From positions 2,336,696 through 2,400,695 of the forward strand of contig NZ_KI912155.1 of NCBI RefSeq assembly GCF_000517125.1: a stretch of DNA of 64,000 nucleotides. The letters run 5' to 3'. Of this stretch, positions 9,022 to 16,852 are shown one piece after another. Source of the stretch: Arthrobacter sp. MA-N2. GTDB lineage: Bacteria; Actinomycetota; Actinomycetes; Actinomycetales; Micrococcaceae. Below the pieces are notes generated by a model. It had not been told where the DNA came from and ran no database searches. It saw nothing but the letters and a program-made list of their open reading frames with translations. The position numbers were made by a program, and so were the translations under genes. Position 1 is the stretch's first letter. Every line of letters begins with the position of its first letter.

Positions 9022-10452
9022 GTGAACGAAAGCAACCACTACATGTCTTCCATCGCTGAATCCAAGGAAAGCGAGTCAGTCAAGCCGGTGAACTCGCGGG
9101 GGCGGGTGATCTTCGCCAGCCTCATCGGCACGTCGATCGAGTTCTACGACTTCTACGTCTACGCCACGGCCGCAGTGCTCGTCTTTCCCAAATTGTTCTT
9201 CCCGACGGCGGACGAGACCACCCAGTTGCTGAGCTCCTTCGCAGTGTTCGGCGTCGCCTTTGTCGCCAGGCCGCTTGGCTCGATCATTTTCGGACACTTC
9301 GGTGACAAGTTCGGTCGTAAGGGAACGCTGGTTGCGTCGCTGCTAACCATGGGTATCGCCACGTTCCTCATTGGTTGCCTCCCCACCGCCCAGGTTCCCG
9401 GCTGGACCTTCCTGGCTCCCACCCTGCTGGTAGTCCTGCGCTTCGCCCAAGGCCTGGCCCTCGGTGGTGAGTGGAGCGGCGCCGCGCTGCTCGCGACGGA
9501 AAACGCTCCGGCCAACAAACGCGCGATCTACGGAACATTCCCACAGATGGGCGCGCCGATTGGCTTCATCTTGGCCAACATCATCTTCCTTGTCTTCAGC
9601 TACACCCTGACTCCCGAAGCCTTTGCGGCCTGGGGCTGGCGCGTGCCGTTCCTGCTCAGCGCCGTCATGGTGATCCTCGGCCTCTACGTACGCCTCAAGC
9701 TCATTGAAACCCCCGCCTTCACCAAGGTGCTGGAATCCAACGAGGTGGCCAAGCTGCCCGTCGGGCGCGTGTTCAAAACCAGCTGGCGCCCCCTGATCCT
9801 TGGCACCTTCATCATGCTTGCGACCTACGTGCTGTTCTACCTGATGACCACCTTCACGCTGACCTATGGCACCAAGCCCACCCTGGCCGGCGCGCAGGCC
9901 GCCGCCGCGAAGGCCGGAAAGCCCATGACCGACGCGGCCGCCGCGGCGTTTGTCCCAGGCCTGGGCTTCAGCCGGAACGACTTCCTCTGGATGCTGATTG
10001 CCGGCGTCGTTTTCTTCGGCATTTTCACCTTGGTGGCCGGCCCGCTGGCCGAAAAGTACGGCCGCCGAAAGATGCTCCTCGCAGTGACAGCGGGCATCCT
10101 GCTCTTCGGTTTGCTGTTCGTTCCACTGTTCAGCGGCGGCTTCGTGGGGACCATGGCGTTGCTGATCCTCGGGTTCACGCTCATGGGCCTGACCTTCGGA
10201 CCCATGGGCGCGCTCCTCCCGGAGCTGTTCCCCACCAACGTCCGTTACACCGGATCCGCCATCAGCTACAACATGTCGAGCATCCTGGGTGCGGCGGTGG
10301 CTCCGTTCATCGCGGTCTGGCTCTGGGAATCGGCCAAGGGCAGCACGGTCCTCGTGGGCGTCTACCTGAGCGCCATGGCTGTACTGACGCTCGTGGCCCT
10401 CATCCTGTCCAAGGAAACAAAGGACATGGACTATGCGAACAACGTGGCCTGA
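9022..10452 (+). CDS. MFS transporter, metabolite:H+ symporter (MHS) family
   Basis: A 476-residue, 12-helix transporter of the MHS branch that includes ProP, ShiA and KgtP. Family hallmarks are the loop 2-3 motif GHFGDKFGRKG, GLALGGEWSGAALLATENAP in helix 4-5, and the post-helix 6 LIETPAF motif. A periplasmic loop with Ala-rich sequence (~residues 287-315) interrupts the second half, common in the family. The substrate, probably an organic acid or osmolyte, cannot be read from sequence. Start GTG 9022 or ATG 9043; neither has a ribosome site. The gene has a compound control region (8922-8988) and ends in a long palindrome. Confidence 0.85.
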   Translation: MNESNHYMSSIAESKESESVKPVNSRGRVIFASLIGTSIEFYDFYVYATAAVLVFPKLFFPTADETTQLLSSFAVFGVAFVARPLGSIIFGHFGDKFGRKGTLVASLLTMGIATFLIGCLPTAQVPGWTFLAPTLLVVLRFAQGLALGGEWSGAALLATENAPANKRAIYGTFPQMGAPIGFILANIIFLVFSYTLTPEAFAAWGWRVPFLLSAVMVILGLYVRLKLIETPAFTKVLESNEVAKLPVGRVFKTSWRPLILGTFIMLATYVLFYLMTTFTLTYGTKPTLAGAQAAAAKAGKPMTDAAAAAFVPGLGFSRNDFLWMLIAGVVFFGIFTLVAGPLAEKYGRRKMLLAVTAGILLFGLLFVPLFSGGFVGTMALLILGFTLMGLTFGPMGALLPELFPTNVRYTGSAISYNMSSILGAAVAPFIAVWLWESAKGSTVLVGVYLSAMAVLTLVALILSKETKDMDYANNVA

Positions 10453-10479
10453 CCTTGCATTAGCAGGTTCACGCTCAAC

Positions 10480-10540
10480 AGCTCCTTAAACAGTCCCGGC
10501 CCCGCACTCAGCGTGCGGGGCCGGGACTGTTTAAGGAGCT
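10480..10540. terminator. 28-bp perfect stem-loop between convergent genes
   Basis: Bases 10480-10507 and 10513-10540 are perfect reverse complements (28 bp) around the loop TCAGC. It separates the MFS stop from the stop of the convergent carboxylase gene and ends two bases before the latter. There is no T-run; its symmetry suits bidirectional 3'-end formation. Confidence 0.75.
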
Positions 10541-10542
10541 GG

Positions 10543-12351
10543 TTAGTCCTCGATCGTCGCGATCACGGCGCCGGCGGACACAGTTTCGCCGGCGCTGGTC
10601 AGCAATCCGTGAATGGTGCCGGCCCGGTGGGCGGTGAGGGGCTGTTCCATCTTCATGGCTTCGAGGACCACAATCAGGTCACCTTCGGCGACCACATCGC
10701 CGTCGGTCACTGCTACCTTGACGATGGTGCCCTGCATCGGCGAGGTGAGGGCGTTACCGCCCGCCACGGCAGCTGTTGCGCCCGCCGAGCGGGAACGCTT
10801 CTTGCTCTTCGCGCCCTTGGTGGCCGCGCCGGAGGCAGCGGAGACCGCGCCCAGGCTCGCAGGAAGGACAACTTCCAGTCGCTTGCCGCCAACCTCGACG
10901 ACAACGCGCTGGCGCTCACCGGCGTCGGGGGCTTCTGTTCCGGTTCCACTGGGCGTCCACGCGGGAAGATTGTTAACGAATTCGGTCTCGATCCAGCGCG
11001 TGTGGACCGTGAAAGGGCCCTCTGCCGGGGCGAACGCGGGATCCGTGACCACTGCGAGGTCGAAAGGAATGACGGTGGGAATGCCTTCCACCGTCATTTC
11101 CTCAAGGGCCCGGCGGGAGCGCTGAAGGGCTTGTTCGCGGCTTGCGCCGGTCACGATCAGTTTGGAGAGCATGGAGTCGAAGTTCCCGCTGATGACGTCG
11201 CCCTGCTCGATACCTGAGTCGATGCGGACTCCCGGTCCTGTGGGGTTCTTCAGCGTGGTGACCGTTCCCGGCGCGGGCATGAAGTTACGGCCCGGATCTT
11301 CACCGGTGATGCGGAATTCGAAGGAGTGGCCGCGGACTTCAGGATCGCCGTAGCCGAGTTTTTCGCCGCGGGCGATGCGGAATTGCTCGCGGACCAGGTC
11401 GAGGCCCGTGACTTCCTCTGAAACACAGTGCTCCACTTGAAGCCGGGTGTTCACCTCAAGGAAGGAGATGATGCCGTCCTGGCCCACCAGGAATTCGCAC
11501 GTTCCCGCGCCCAGGTAGCCGGCTTCCTTCAGGATGGCCTTTGACGACTCGTACAGCCGCTCGTTCTGCTCCGCGCTCAGGAATGGTGCCGGGGCTTCTT
11601 CGACCAGTTTCTGGTTGCGGCGCTGGAGGGAGCAGTCGCGCGTGGAGACCACAACAACGTTGCCGTAGGCATCGGCAAGGCACTGGGTCTCGACGTGGCG
11701 GGGGGAGTCGAGGAATCGCTCGATGAAGCACTCGCCGCGACCGAAGGCGGCAACGGCCTCGCGCACGGCTGACTCGAAAAGTTCGGGGATTTCCTCAACG
11801 GTCCGGGCCACCTTGATGCCCCGACCGCCACCCCCGTAGGCCGCCTTGATGGCGATTGGGAGGCCGAACTCTTCGGCGAAGGCAAGGATTTCGGCAGCAG
11901 ATTCCACAGGATCGGCCGTGCCCGGAACCAGGGGAGCGCCAACTTTTTCGGCGATGTGGCGTGCTTGCACTTTGTCGCCCAGTGCGGAAATGGCCTCGGG
12001 GGACGGGCCGATCCACGTGATGCCGGCGTCGATGACCTTGGCGGCAAACTCGGCGTTTTCGGCGAGGAAACCATAACCGGGGTGAATGGCGTCCGCGCCG
12101 GATTGCCGGGCGACCTCGATCAACTTGTCCATCACGAGGTACGACTCTGCAGCAGTGTTGCCACCCAGTGCGTACGCCTCATCTGCCAGCCGGACGTGCA
12201 GGGCATCGCGATCGGGATCCGCGTAGACCGCCACGGAGGCGATGCCTTCGTCCCGGGCTGCGCGGATAATACGGACCGCGATTTCGCCTCGGTTGGCAAT
12301 CAAGACCTTGGTGAGAGGGCTGGAAATGGGCTGCGCCGGATTAGCTGACAA
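10543..12351 (-). CDS. accA3: Acyl-CoA carboxylase alpha subunit (biotin carboxylase plus BCCP)
   Basis: A 602-residue biotin-dependent subunit that carboxylates its own biotin with ATP and bicarbonate for acetyl/propionyl-CoA carboxylation. Order: biotin carboxylase N-domain (~14-125), ATP-grasp with GGGGRGIK (~175) and [13 protein letters not shown], carboxylase C-domain, a linker, then a C-terminal biotinyl domain (~530-602) with EAMKMEQ, whose Lys is the biotinylation site. The start is TTG at 12351, chosen because GAAGGAG lies seven bases upstream. Its beta and epsilon partners are at 24.2-26.1 kb and the biotin ligase at 27.2 kb. A palindrome shared with the beta-subunit promoter lies 92 bases upstream. 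Confidence 0.93.
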   Translation of the reverse strand: MSANPAQPISSPLTKVLIANRGEIAVRIIRAARDEGIASVAVYADPDRDALHVRLADEAYALGGNTAAESYLVMDKLIEVARQSGADAIHPGYGFLAENAEFAAKVIDAGITWIGPSPEAISALGDKVQARHIAEKVGAPLVPGTADPVESAAEILAFAEEFGLPIAIKAAYGGGGRGIKVARTVEEIPELFESAVREAVAAFGRGECFIERFLDSPRHVETQCLADAYGNVVVVSTRDCSLQRRNQKLVEEAPAPFLSAEQNERLYESSKAILKEAGYLGAGTCEFLVGQDGIISFLEVNTRLQVEHCVSEEVTGLDLVREQFRIARGEKLGYGDPEVRGHSFEFRITGEDPGRNFMPAPGTVTTLKNPTGPGVRIDSGIEQGDVISGNFDSMLSKLIVTGASREQALQRSRRALEEMTVEGIPTVIPFDLAVVTDPAFAPAEGPFTVHTRWIETEFVNNLPAWTPSGTGTEAPDAGERQRVVVEVGGKRLEVVLPASLGAVSAASGAATKGAKSKKRSRSAGATAAVAGGNALTSPMQGTIVKVAVTDGDVVAEGDLIVVLEAMKMEQPLTAHRAGTIHGLLTSAGETVSAGAVIATIED

Positions 12352-12400
12352 GTTTTGACTCCTTCTGTCCTTCAGGGAGCCTAGCGTTATTTTGAGGGTT

Positions 12401-12418
12401 CCCCCATATTCATGGGGG
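12401..12418. promoter_or_regulatory. Leader hairpin/palindrome of accA3
   Basis: CCCCCAT and ATGGGGG form a perfect 7-bp dyad with loop ATTC, between the putative operator and the start codon. It may be a leader hairpin or a second protein site. Confidence 0.4.
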
Positions 12419-12442
12419 ATTCCGTGTGTGAGACGGCCAGTC

Positions 12443-12461
12443 TTTGTAGGGTTGCTACAAA
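12443..12461. promoter_or_regulatory. Putative carboxylase operator, accA3 copy
   Basis: TTTGTAGGGTTGCTACAAA: 7-bp arms with a 5-bp spacer. The same core (TGTAGGGTT, one variable base, CTACA) occurs at 26183-26197 before the beta subunit when read on the other strand. The regulator is not identified. Confidence 0.65.
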
Positions 12462-12489
12462 ATGTGATTGATGGTTTTGCCAGTACTGC

Positions 12490-12981
12490 TCAGCTGGGCC
12501 GGTGCCTTAGCGCACGGGCCGATTCATGCCATCTGAGTAACGACAGGAAGACGGCGCCGGCCTCCTCCGTCACGAAGCCGTTGCGCTGATACAGGGCCAC
12601 GGCTGCAACGTTGTCGCGCGCGACATTCAGCCGAACGTCCAGTCCTGCGATGTCGGCCGCCTCGCAGACGTCGCCGAGCAACCGGCCACCCAGGCCGGCC
12701 CCTCGGAACTCCGGCAGCAGGGCGATGTCCACGATGCGGACGTAACGCGTTCGCCACGCGGTCCAGATCCTGCCGGCCGGCACGTCGTCGACCTCTACAA
12801 CTACGTTTCCGTTGCCGCCCCACAGCTCCGACCATTGCTGATGCTGCGCCTGCTGTTGCATCTCCAGCAAGGCGGGTGGAAGCAAATCCCGTCCCGGCGC
12901 CGCAGATGTGAAGAGATCCCGGAGGAAACCGGCGTCGCGGTCCTCCGGGGCACGGAATCGAAGCGCTGGTACCGCCGGCAG
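12490..12981 (-). CDS. GNAT-family N-acetyltransferase
   Basis: The C-terminal ~160 codons of this frame are a GNAT domain: RIVDIALLPEFRGAGLGGRL gives the acetyl-CoA loop (RGAGLGGRL), followed by LNVARDNVAAVALYQRNGF, the typical strand-loop at the end of the fold. The frame stays open upstream to 13431, but that part overlaps the tail-collar gene in another frame and is not protein-like. No ATG, GTG or TTG occurs in frame between the collar stop and the domain; CTG at 12981 is only a formal start, so initiation may depend on translational coupling. It is last in the collagen/collar cluster, and the substrate is unknown. Confidence 0.7.
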   Translation of the reverse strand: MPAVPALRFRAPEDRDAGFLRDLFTSAAPGRDLLPPALLEMQQQAQHQQWSELWGGNGNVVVEVDDVPAGRIWTAWRTRYVRIVDIALLPEFRGAGLGGRLLGDVCEAADIAGLDVRLNVARDNVAAVALYQRNGFVTEEAGAVFLSLLRWHESARALRHRPS

Positions 12982-12992
12982 TGCCGCTCTGC

Positions 12993-13499
12993 CTAGCCTC
13001 TCGATGGGAAGATCCCCACCAGCGAGATCACATAGTTGAGAACCAAGGAGGGCGGAAGATTGTAGAAAGGTTGCCCGCCTCCGGCCTGCTGGGTTGAGGC
13101 CAGTGCCACTCCTGAGTCCGGTGCTCCATAGGAACCGCCAGGGGCGGGCGCCATTCCCGCTGAAGGCCGGTCCGTCGTCTCGGTAGTCGAGGCGTACATT
13201 CCGGGGTGGGTGTGCGGCGGAAGATTCGAGGTGGTCAGGGTTGTCGTTTCCGAGCCGCTGACCTCGCCAATGAAGTAGTTGGAAAGACCCGGGCCCTGGC
13301 CGTTGTGCAGCGCCGCACGACCCCGTAGATCGGGCAGGGCAAAGTTTGAAGTTCCGTTGCCGCCGTACGTTGTGCCCAGCAAGGAAAAGAGGGCTGCGTT
13401 CTGCTGGATTGACAGGAGTTGGCCATTGCACAATGCCCAGTTAGTTGGCGCGAAGTTGAATCCGACGAGCCTGATCTCGCCGATAAATGGATCGGTCAT
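12993..13499 (-). CDS. Phage tail collar domain protein (MdpB/microcystin-dependent type)
   Basis: A 168-residue protein with the tail-collar signature throughout: GEIRLVGFNFAPTNWALCNG at the N-terminus, LLSIQQNAALFSLLGTTYGG, FALPDLRGRAALHNGQGPG, then LPPHTHPG and a C-terminal LNYVISLVGIFPSRG. Chromosomal proteins of this family (called microcystin-dependent proteins in cyanobacteria) occur outside phages with no settled role. The start ATG overlaps the preceding stop as ATGA. No other tail genes are nearby, so this is not a prophage remnant. Its place beside a collagen-like lipoprotein suggests a surface fibre or tip component (inference). Confidence 0.9.
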   Translation of the reverse strand: MTDPFIGEIRLVGFNFAPTNWALCNGQLLSIQQNAALFSLLGTTYGGNGTSNFALPDLRGRAALHNGQGPGLSNYFIGEVSGSETTTLTTSNLPPHTHPGMYASTTETTDRPSAGMAPAPGGSYGAPDSGVALASTQQAGGGQPFYNLPPSLVLNYVISLVGIFPSRG

Positions 13500-13933
13500 G
13501 AGTTCGGTCCTTTGCTTCCAGGGGCTGCGGCTGTTGGCGGCAACAGCGTGGCGCCCCGCCTGTCGATGATAGCGAAGGCTTTGCCGTCGCTGTGGGTAAT
13601 GAAGAGACTGACCGCCCCGCTCCGGGGATGGCTGATGGCGATTGTGTCCGGAGGGTACGCTCCATTGACCAGGCTGAAGCCGAGCCGGAATCGCTCCGCG
13701 GGATCCGCGTGCTCCCCCGGGCGCGGCGCACGCCTAAGATCCTCCGCACTGTCTAAGCGAACGACGGCGGTGCCCGCCTTCAGCTGTTGGCCAAGCAGCG
13801 GCGTCCAACTGGCAAGAGTGAACACATCCGGTTCAGCCGCTTGGGACGTGAGCTGGCCCGCTACGGCCAGGACCACGGCCCCCGCCCCGCCGACCAAGAG
13901 CGTTCTGCGGTTGAGCTTGAATGAGGTCTCCAT
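13496..13933 (-). CDS. Tat-signal exported protein, DUF6916-like
   Basis: A 145-residue protein with an N-terminal twin-arginine signal (NRRTLLVGGAGAVVLAVAG, residues ~8-26), followed by a small beta-rich domain with PLLGQQLKAG and a typical ERFRLGFSLVNGAYPPDTIAISHP segment. From memory this resembles the DUF6916 proteins found next to tail-collar genes; I am moderately sure. The Tat signal implies export in folded form. It starts three bases after the collagen-like gene and overlaps the collar gene by four bases, so all are likely co-transcribed and translationally coupled. Confidence 0.75.
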   Translation of the reverse strand: METSFKLNRRTLLVGGAGAVVLAVAGQLTSQAAEPDVFTLASWTPLLGQQLKAGTAVVRLDSAEDLRRAPRPGEHADPAERFRLGFSLVNGAYPPDTIAISHPRSGAVSLFITHSDGKAFAIIDRRGATLLPPTAAAPGSKGPNS

Positions 13934-13936
13934 TTG

Positions 13937-15700
13937 TCAGCCTGCGTTGAAGCCGAGCGAGAACCGGAGGTTCCGCACCGCGACGCCGTTTGCATGGGTT
14001 ACCTTGATGCTGACGCTCTGCCCGGCAGCCACGGTGCCAGTGTCCAAGCCGTCGCTGCACGAGGTGGTCGCGGCAGCTATTGAGCAAGTCAGCGTCGAGG
14101 CTGATCCGTTCACCATGACAGTGACGGTCACGGCCGGGCCGCTGGTGACGTTCGCAGCCAGCCCCTTGATTGTTCCGGCCCGGGGCATGACGATCGCGGC
14201 GTCGGATTCGGCAGCCGCTATGCCCGAGCTGCCGGAAAGGGACAGGTACCCGACGGTATCGGCGGGATCGATGAATCGCACGGATCCGGTGAAGACCGGA
14301 GGCGGCCCATCTAGGCCGGCAACGCCCTGGGCACCTTGAGCGCCTGTAGCACCCGGAGCGCCTGTAGCGCCCGGAGCGCCTGTAGCGCCCGGAGCGCCGT
14401 TCAAACCGGGAGGGCCTTGGGGTCCTATCGGACCGGCCGGCCCGATCAGAGATTGCCCAGTTCCTGGCCATGTGCCCAGGAACTTGGGTCCGTACATCCT
14501 GTAATCAGAAAGGTTGAGGTAGAAATCCCCGTCCTTGCCGACGCCGGCCGTCGGTGCGAGGACGCCACTTAGGACGCTGTTGCCGTCCGTTCCGGGAAGC
14601 CCATTGGCGCCAGTGGCGCCGGTGTCGCCCTTGATGCCTTGTGTGCCGGTGGCTCCTGTGTCGCCCTTGGCACCTTGCGCGCCGGTGGCTCCTGTGTCGC
14701 CCTTGATGCCTTGCGCGCCCTGAGCGCCGGTTGCTCCGGTGGCGCCATCAGCGCCGGTGTCGCCTTTGGCACCTTGTGCGCCGGTGGCTCCTGTGTCGCC
14801 CTTGATGCCTTGCGCGCCCTGAGCGCCGGTTGCTCCGGTGGCGCCATCAGCGCCGGTGTCGCCTTTGGCACCTTGTGCGCCAGTGGCTCCTGTGTCGCCT
14901 TTGGCACCTTGTGCGCCGGTGGCTCCTGTGTCGCCCTTGATGCCTTGCGCGCCCTGAGCGCCGGTTGCTCCGGTGGCGCCATCAGCGCCGGTGTCGCCCT
15001 TGATGCCTTGTGCGCCGGTGGCTCCTGTGTCGCCCTTGATGCCTTGCGCGCCCTGAGCGCCGGTTGCTCCGGTGGCGCCATCAGCGCCGGTGTCGCCCTT
15101 GGCACCTTGTGCGCCGGTGGCTCCTGTGTCGCCCTTGATGCCTTGCGCGCCCTGAGCGCCGGTTGCTCCGGTGGCGCCATCAGCGCCGGTGTCGCCTTTG
15201 ATGCCTTGTGCGCCGGTGGCACCATCAGCGCCGGTGTCGCCCTTGGCACCTTGGGCTCCAGTGGCGCCATCAGCGCCGGTGTCGCCTTTGATGCCTTGTG
15301 CGCCCTGAGCACCTGTGGCTCCAGCGGTCCCCGTCGCGCCGGTTGCGCCCTGTGGTCCCTTTGCTCCTGCGGCACCAGTCGGTCCGGCCGGACCTTGCGC
15401 TCCAGCGGCTCCGGTCGGACCCGGAGCGCCCGCACTTGAGACGTTGGCGTCCTTGCCCCACGAAACTGTCACGGCGCCTTCGCCGCAGGTTTTCTGTGCA
15501 TTACCTTGGGAAACCGAGCTGATGGTTCCCTGTTGGGTGTTGAGGCAGGCGCTGAAAGTGCCGGGACTCGTGCCGTTGTTAGAGGCTGTGCATCCAGTCG
15601 CGGCGACGGCCAGCAGCAAACCCAACGCTGAAAGATGAATCTTGCGGGACAACGGCGAAAGCCGGCCCTGTGAACTGGATGCCAAAATAGCAGGACTCAT
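13937..15700 (-). CDS. Collagen-like surface lipoprotein
   Basis: A 587-residue protein. The ATG at 15700 follows an AAGGGGGG site; the open frame extends further upstream but without signals. Order: signal peptide with lipobox AATGC (lipidated Cys37), a ~50-residue N-terminal region with two further Cys, a long Gly-X-Y block (~91-373) rich in GATGAQG and GDTGADG triplets, a non-collagen spacer (~374-417, with [18 protein letters not shown]), a second Gly-X-Y block (~418-463), and a ~120-residue beta-rich C-terminal domain with a Cys pair. Trimeric collagen-like stalk with a globular tip is the expected structure, anchored to the outer face of the membrane. First gene of the cluster 12490-15700. 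Confidence 0.9.
   Translation of the reverse strand: MSPAILASSSQGRLSPLSRKIHLSALGLLLAVAATGCTASNNGTSPGTFSACLNTQQGTISSVSQGNAQKTCGEGAVTVSWGKDANVSSAGAPGPTGAAGAQGPAGPTGAAGAKGPQGATGATGTAGATGAQGAQGIKGDTGADGATGAQGAKGDTGADGATGAQGIKGDTGADGATGATGAQGAQGIKGDTGATGAQGAKGDTGADGATGATGAQGAQGIKGDTGATGAQGIKGDTGADGATGATGAQGAQGIKGDTGATGAQGAKGDTGATGAQGAKGDTGADGATGATGAQGAQGIKGDTGATGAQGAKGDTGADGATGATGAQGAQGIKGDTGATGAQGAKGDTGATGTQGIKGDTGATGANGLPGTDGNSVLSGVLAPTAGVGKDGDFYLNLSDYRMYGPKFLGTWPGTGQSLIGPAGPIGPQGPPGLNGAPGATGAPGATGAPGATGAQGAQGVAGLDGPPPVFTGSVRFIDPADTVGYLSLSGSSGIAAAESDAAIVMPRAGTIKGLAANVTSGPAVTVTVMVNGSASTLTCSIAAATTSCSDGLDTGTVAAGQSVSIKVTHANGVAVRNLRFSLGFNAG
14702..15232 (-). repeat. 99-bp higher-order tandem repeat in the collagen-like gene
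   Basis: The landmark CTTGATGCCTTGCGCGCCCT recurs at 14702, 14801, 14936, 15035 and 15134. Spacings are 99, 135, 99 and 99, that is 33 codons (11 Gly-X-Y triplets), with one unit longer by 36 bp (4 triplets). All changes preserve frame and triplet phase. Confidence 0.85.
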
Positions 15701-15860
15701 CCTGGACCCCCCTTGAGACCATGTTGTAACGAGGAATTCTGCCCCATTTACCGGCAGGCGACTGGCTGCCATTCTGCAATCCCTCGAAACCCAGTCCTCG
15801 TGAACAATATCATGGAGAAATGTTCTTTTTCGGAGCAATTCCCGCTGTATTACCGCACTA
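15701..15860. other. AT-rich promoter region of the collagen-like cluster
   Basis: This 160-bp gap is distinctly AT-rich against its GC-rich surroundings (for example around 15808-15880). It probably holds the promoter of the cluster. I could not assign a confident -35/-10 pair. Confidence 0.4.
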
Positions 15861-16532
15861 TTACGAATCTCTTTCAGTGGCGTTTTGAGTCCAAAGTTCG
15901 GTGATTCCAACCTTCGCTTGCCCGAGGAGATCGCGGAGGGTCGAGATGGAGAGCCCGACGACGGCGTGCGGGTCGCCGTCGACCTTGCGGATGAAGGCCC
16001 CGCCAAAGCCGTCGATCGTGAAGGACCCGGCGCAGTGCAAGGGCTCTCCCGTTGCGATGTAGGCGTCGATATCCTGTTCGCTCATCTCCGTAAAGTGGAC
16101 TTCTGCGCTGGATACGGCTCCGACTGTTGCGCCGGTGCCGTCGGCCGTCTCGCCGTCGTCGACGTCCGCCGCGGTTTCGCGGCAGTCCACCAGCCAATGC
16201 CCGGTGTGGAGGACGCCCTGGGAACCGCTCATGCGCAACATCCGTTCCTTGGCGACGTCCACGGTGTAGGGCTTGCCATGGGATTCGCCGTCGAACTCGA
16301 ACACCGAATCGCAGCCGATGACCAAGGCCCCCTCGGCGTCGGGCAGGGAGGCGACGGCTTCGGCCTTGGCGCGGGCCAGGAGGAGCGCTGTGTCATGTGC
16401 GTCGGTCACGCCGTACCGGGCTTGAACTGCGTCCTCGTCCACATCCGAGACGAGTACCTCGTGGTAGATTCCGGCCTCTTTGAGGAGTTTGGTGCGGGCG
16501 GGGGACTGGGAAGCCAGGATCAATCGGGTCAC
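15861..16532 (-). CDS. maf: Maf-like nucleotide pyrophosphatase
   Basis: A 223-residue Maf/ham1-like enzyme that hydrolyses modified or non-canonical nucleoside triphosphates. Motifs: [18 protein letters not shown] at the N-terminus, the conserved [20 protein letters not shown] (catalytic Asp), HGKPYT, and [15 protein letters not shown] with the late acidic motif. An acidic insertion of about 25 residues (near 120-145, [14 protein letters not shown]) lengthens it relative to typical Maf. The GTG start lacks a Shine-Dalgarno and has TACGCT six bases upstream, so it is probably leaderless. Confidence 0.9.
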   Translation of the reverse strand: MTRLILASQSPARTKLLKEAGIYHEVLVSDVDEDAVQARYGVTDAHDTALLLARAKAEAVASLPDAEGALVIGCDSVFEFDGESHGKPYTVDVAKERMLRMSGSQGVLHTGHWLVDCRETAADVDDGETADGTGATVGAVSSAEVHFTEMSEQDIDAYIATGEPLHCAGSFTIDGFGGAFIRKVDGDPHAVVGLSISTLRDLLGQAKVGITELWTQNATERDS

Positions 16533-16538
16533 CGCTCA

Positions 16539-16544
16539 AGCGTA
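16539..16544 (-). promoter_or_regulatory. Predicted -10 box, leaderless maf
   Basis: TACGCT, then six bases (TGAGCG), then the GTG start of maf; no ribosome site. Confidence 0.5.
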
Positions 16545-16852
16545 GTACGCTCACCTAGCCCCCGACGCCCGCTCACCTTTAAGGGGGTTCCCGCCGACGC
16601 TCGCTCCCTTATGTGGCCCATTCGGGCAACCCTCCTGCGGATATGACCGAAGGTGGACATGTTCCTGGAATTTAGCTGAGCGTGCGTTTGGGGGACGGGG
16701 CGGATAGCTGAGCGGGCGTTTGGGGGAAGGGGCGGATAGCTGAGCGTGCGTTTGGGGAAAAGGCCTCATAGCTGAGCGGGCGTCGGCTCCGGAGACAGAA
16801 CCGACGCCCGCTCAGGCCGCTAACGCAACCAGGCGCTAACGCAACCAGACGC
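16545..16852. repeat. Intergenic repeat region between mmpL and maf
   Basis: No gene is supported here. It holds three kinds of repeat: (1) four starts of a 32-bp tandem unit at 16673, 16705, 16737 and 16769, each opening TAGCTGAGCG and continuing GCGTTTGGGG in the first three; (2) a hairpin at 16773-16814 with 14-bp perfect arms (TGAGCGGGCGTCGG and its complement) and a 14-nt loop; (3) a 16-bp tandem pair, CGCTAACGCAACCAGG at 16818 and the same with a final A at 16834, running to three bases before the mmpL stop. A segment at 16564-16580 (GACGCCCGCTCACCTTT) recurs at 38118-38134 with one mismatch. Confidence 0.8.

Noticed and set aside
12993..13499. Tail-collar gene as part of a prophage or phage-tail-like particle
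   Set aside because: No tube, sheath, baseplate, capsid, integrase or lysis genes are nearby; collar-fold proteins are known as free-standing chromosomal genes.
14620..15320. Regularly repeated DNA that might be taken for a CRISPR array
   Set aside because: The repeats are contiguous coding sequence of a collagen-like protein with no unique spacers and no cas genes.
14639..15439. Long plus-strand open frame over the collagen-like gene, rich in Gly, Ala, Ser and Cys
   Set aside because: It is the antisense of the tandem Gly-X-Y repeats; periodic sequence keeps the opposite frame open. No ribosome site and no family.
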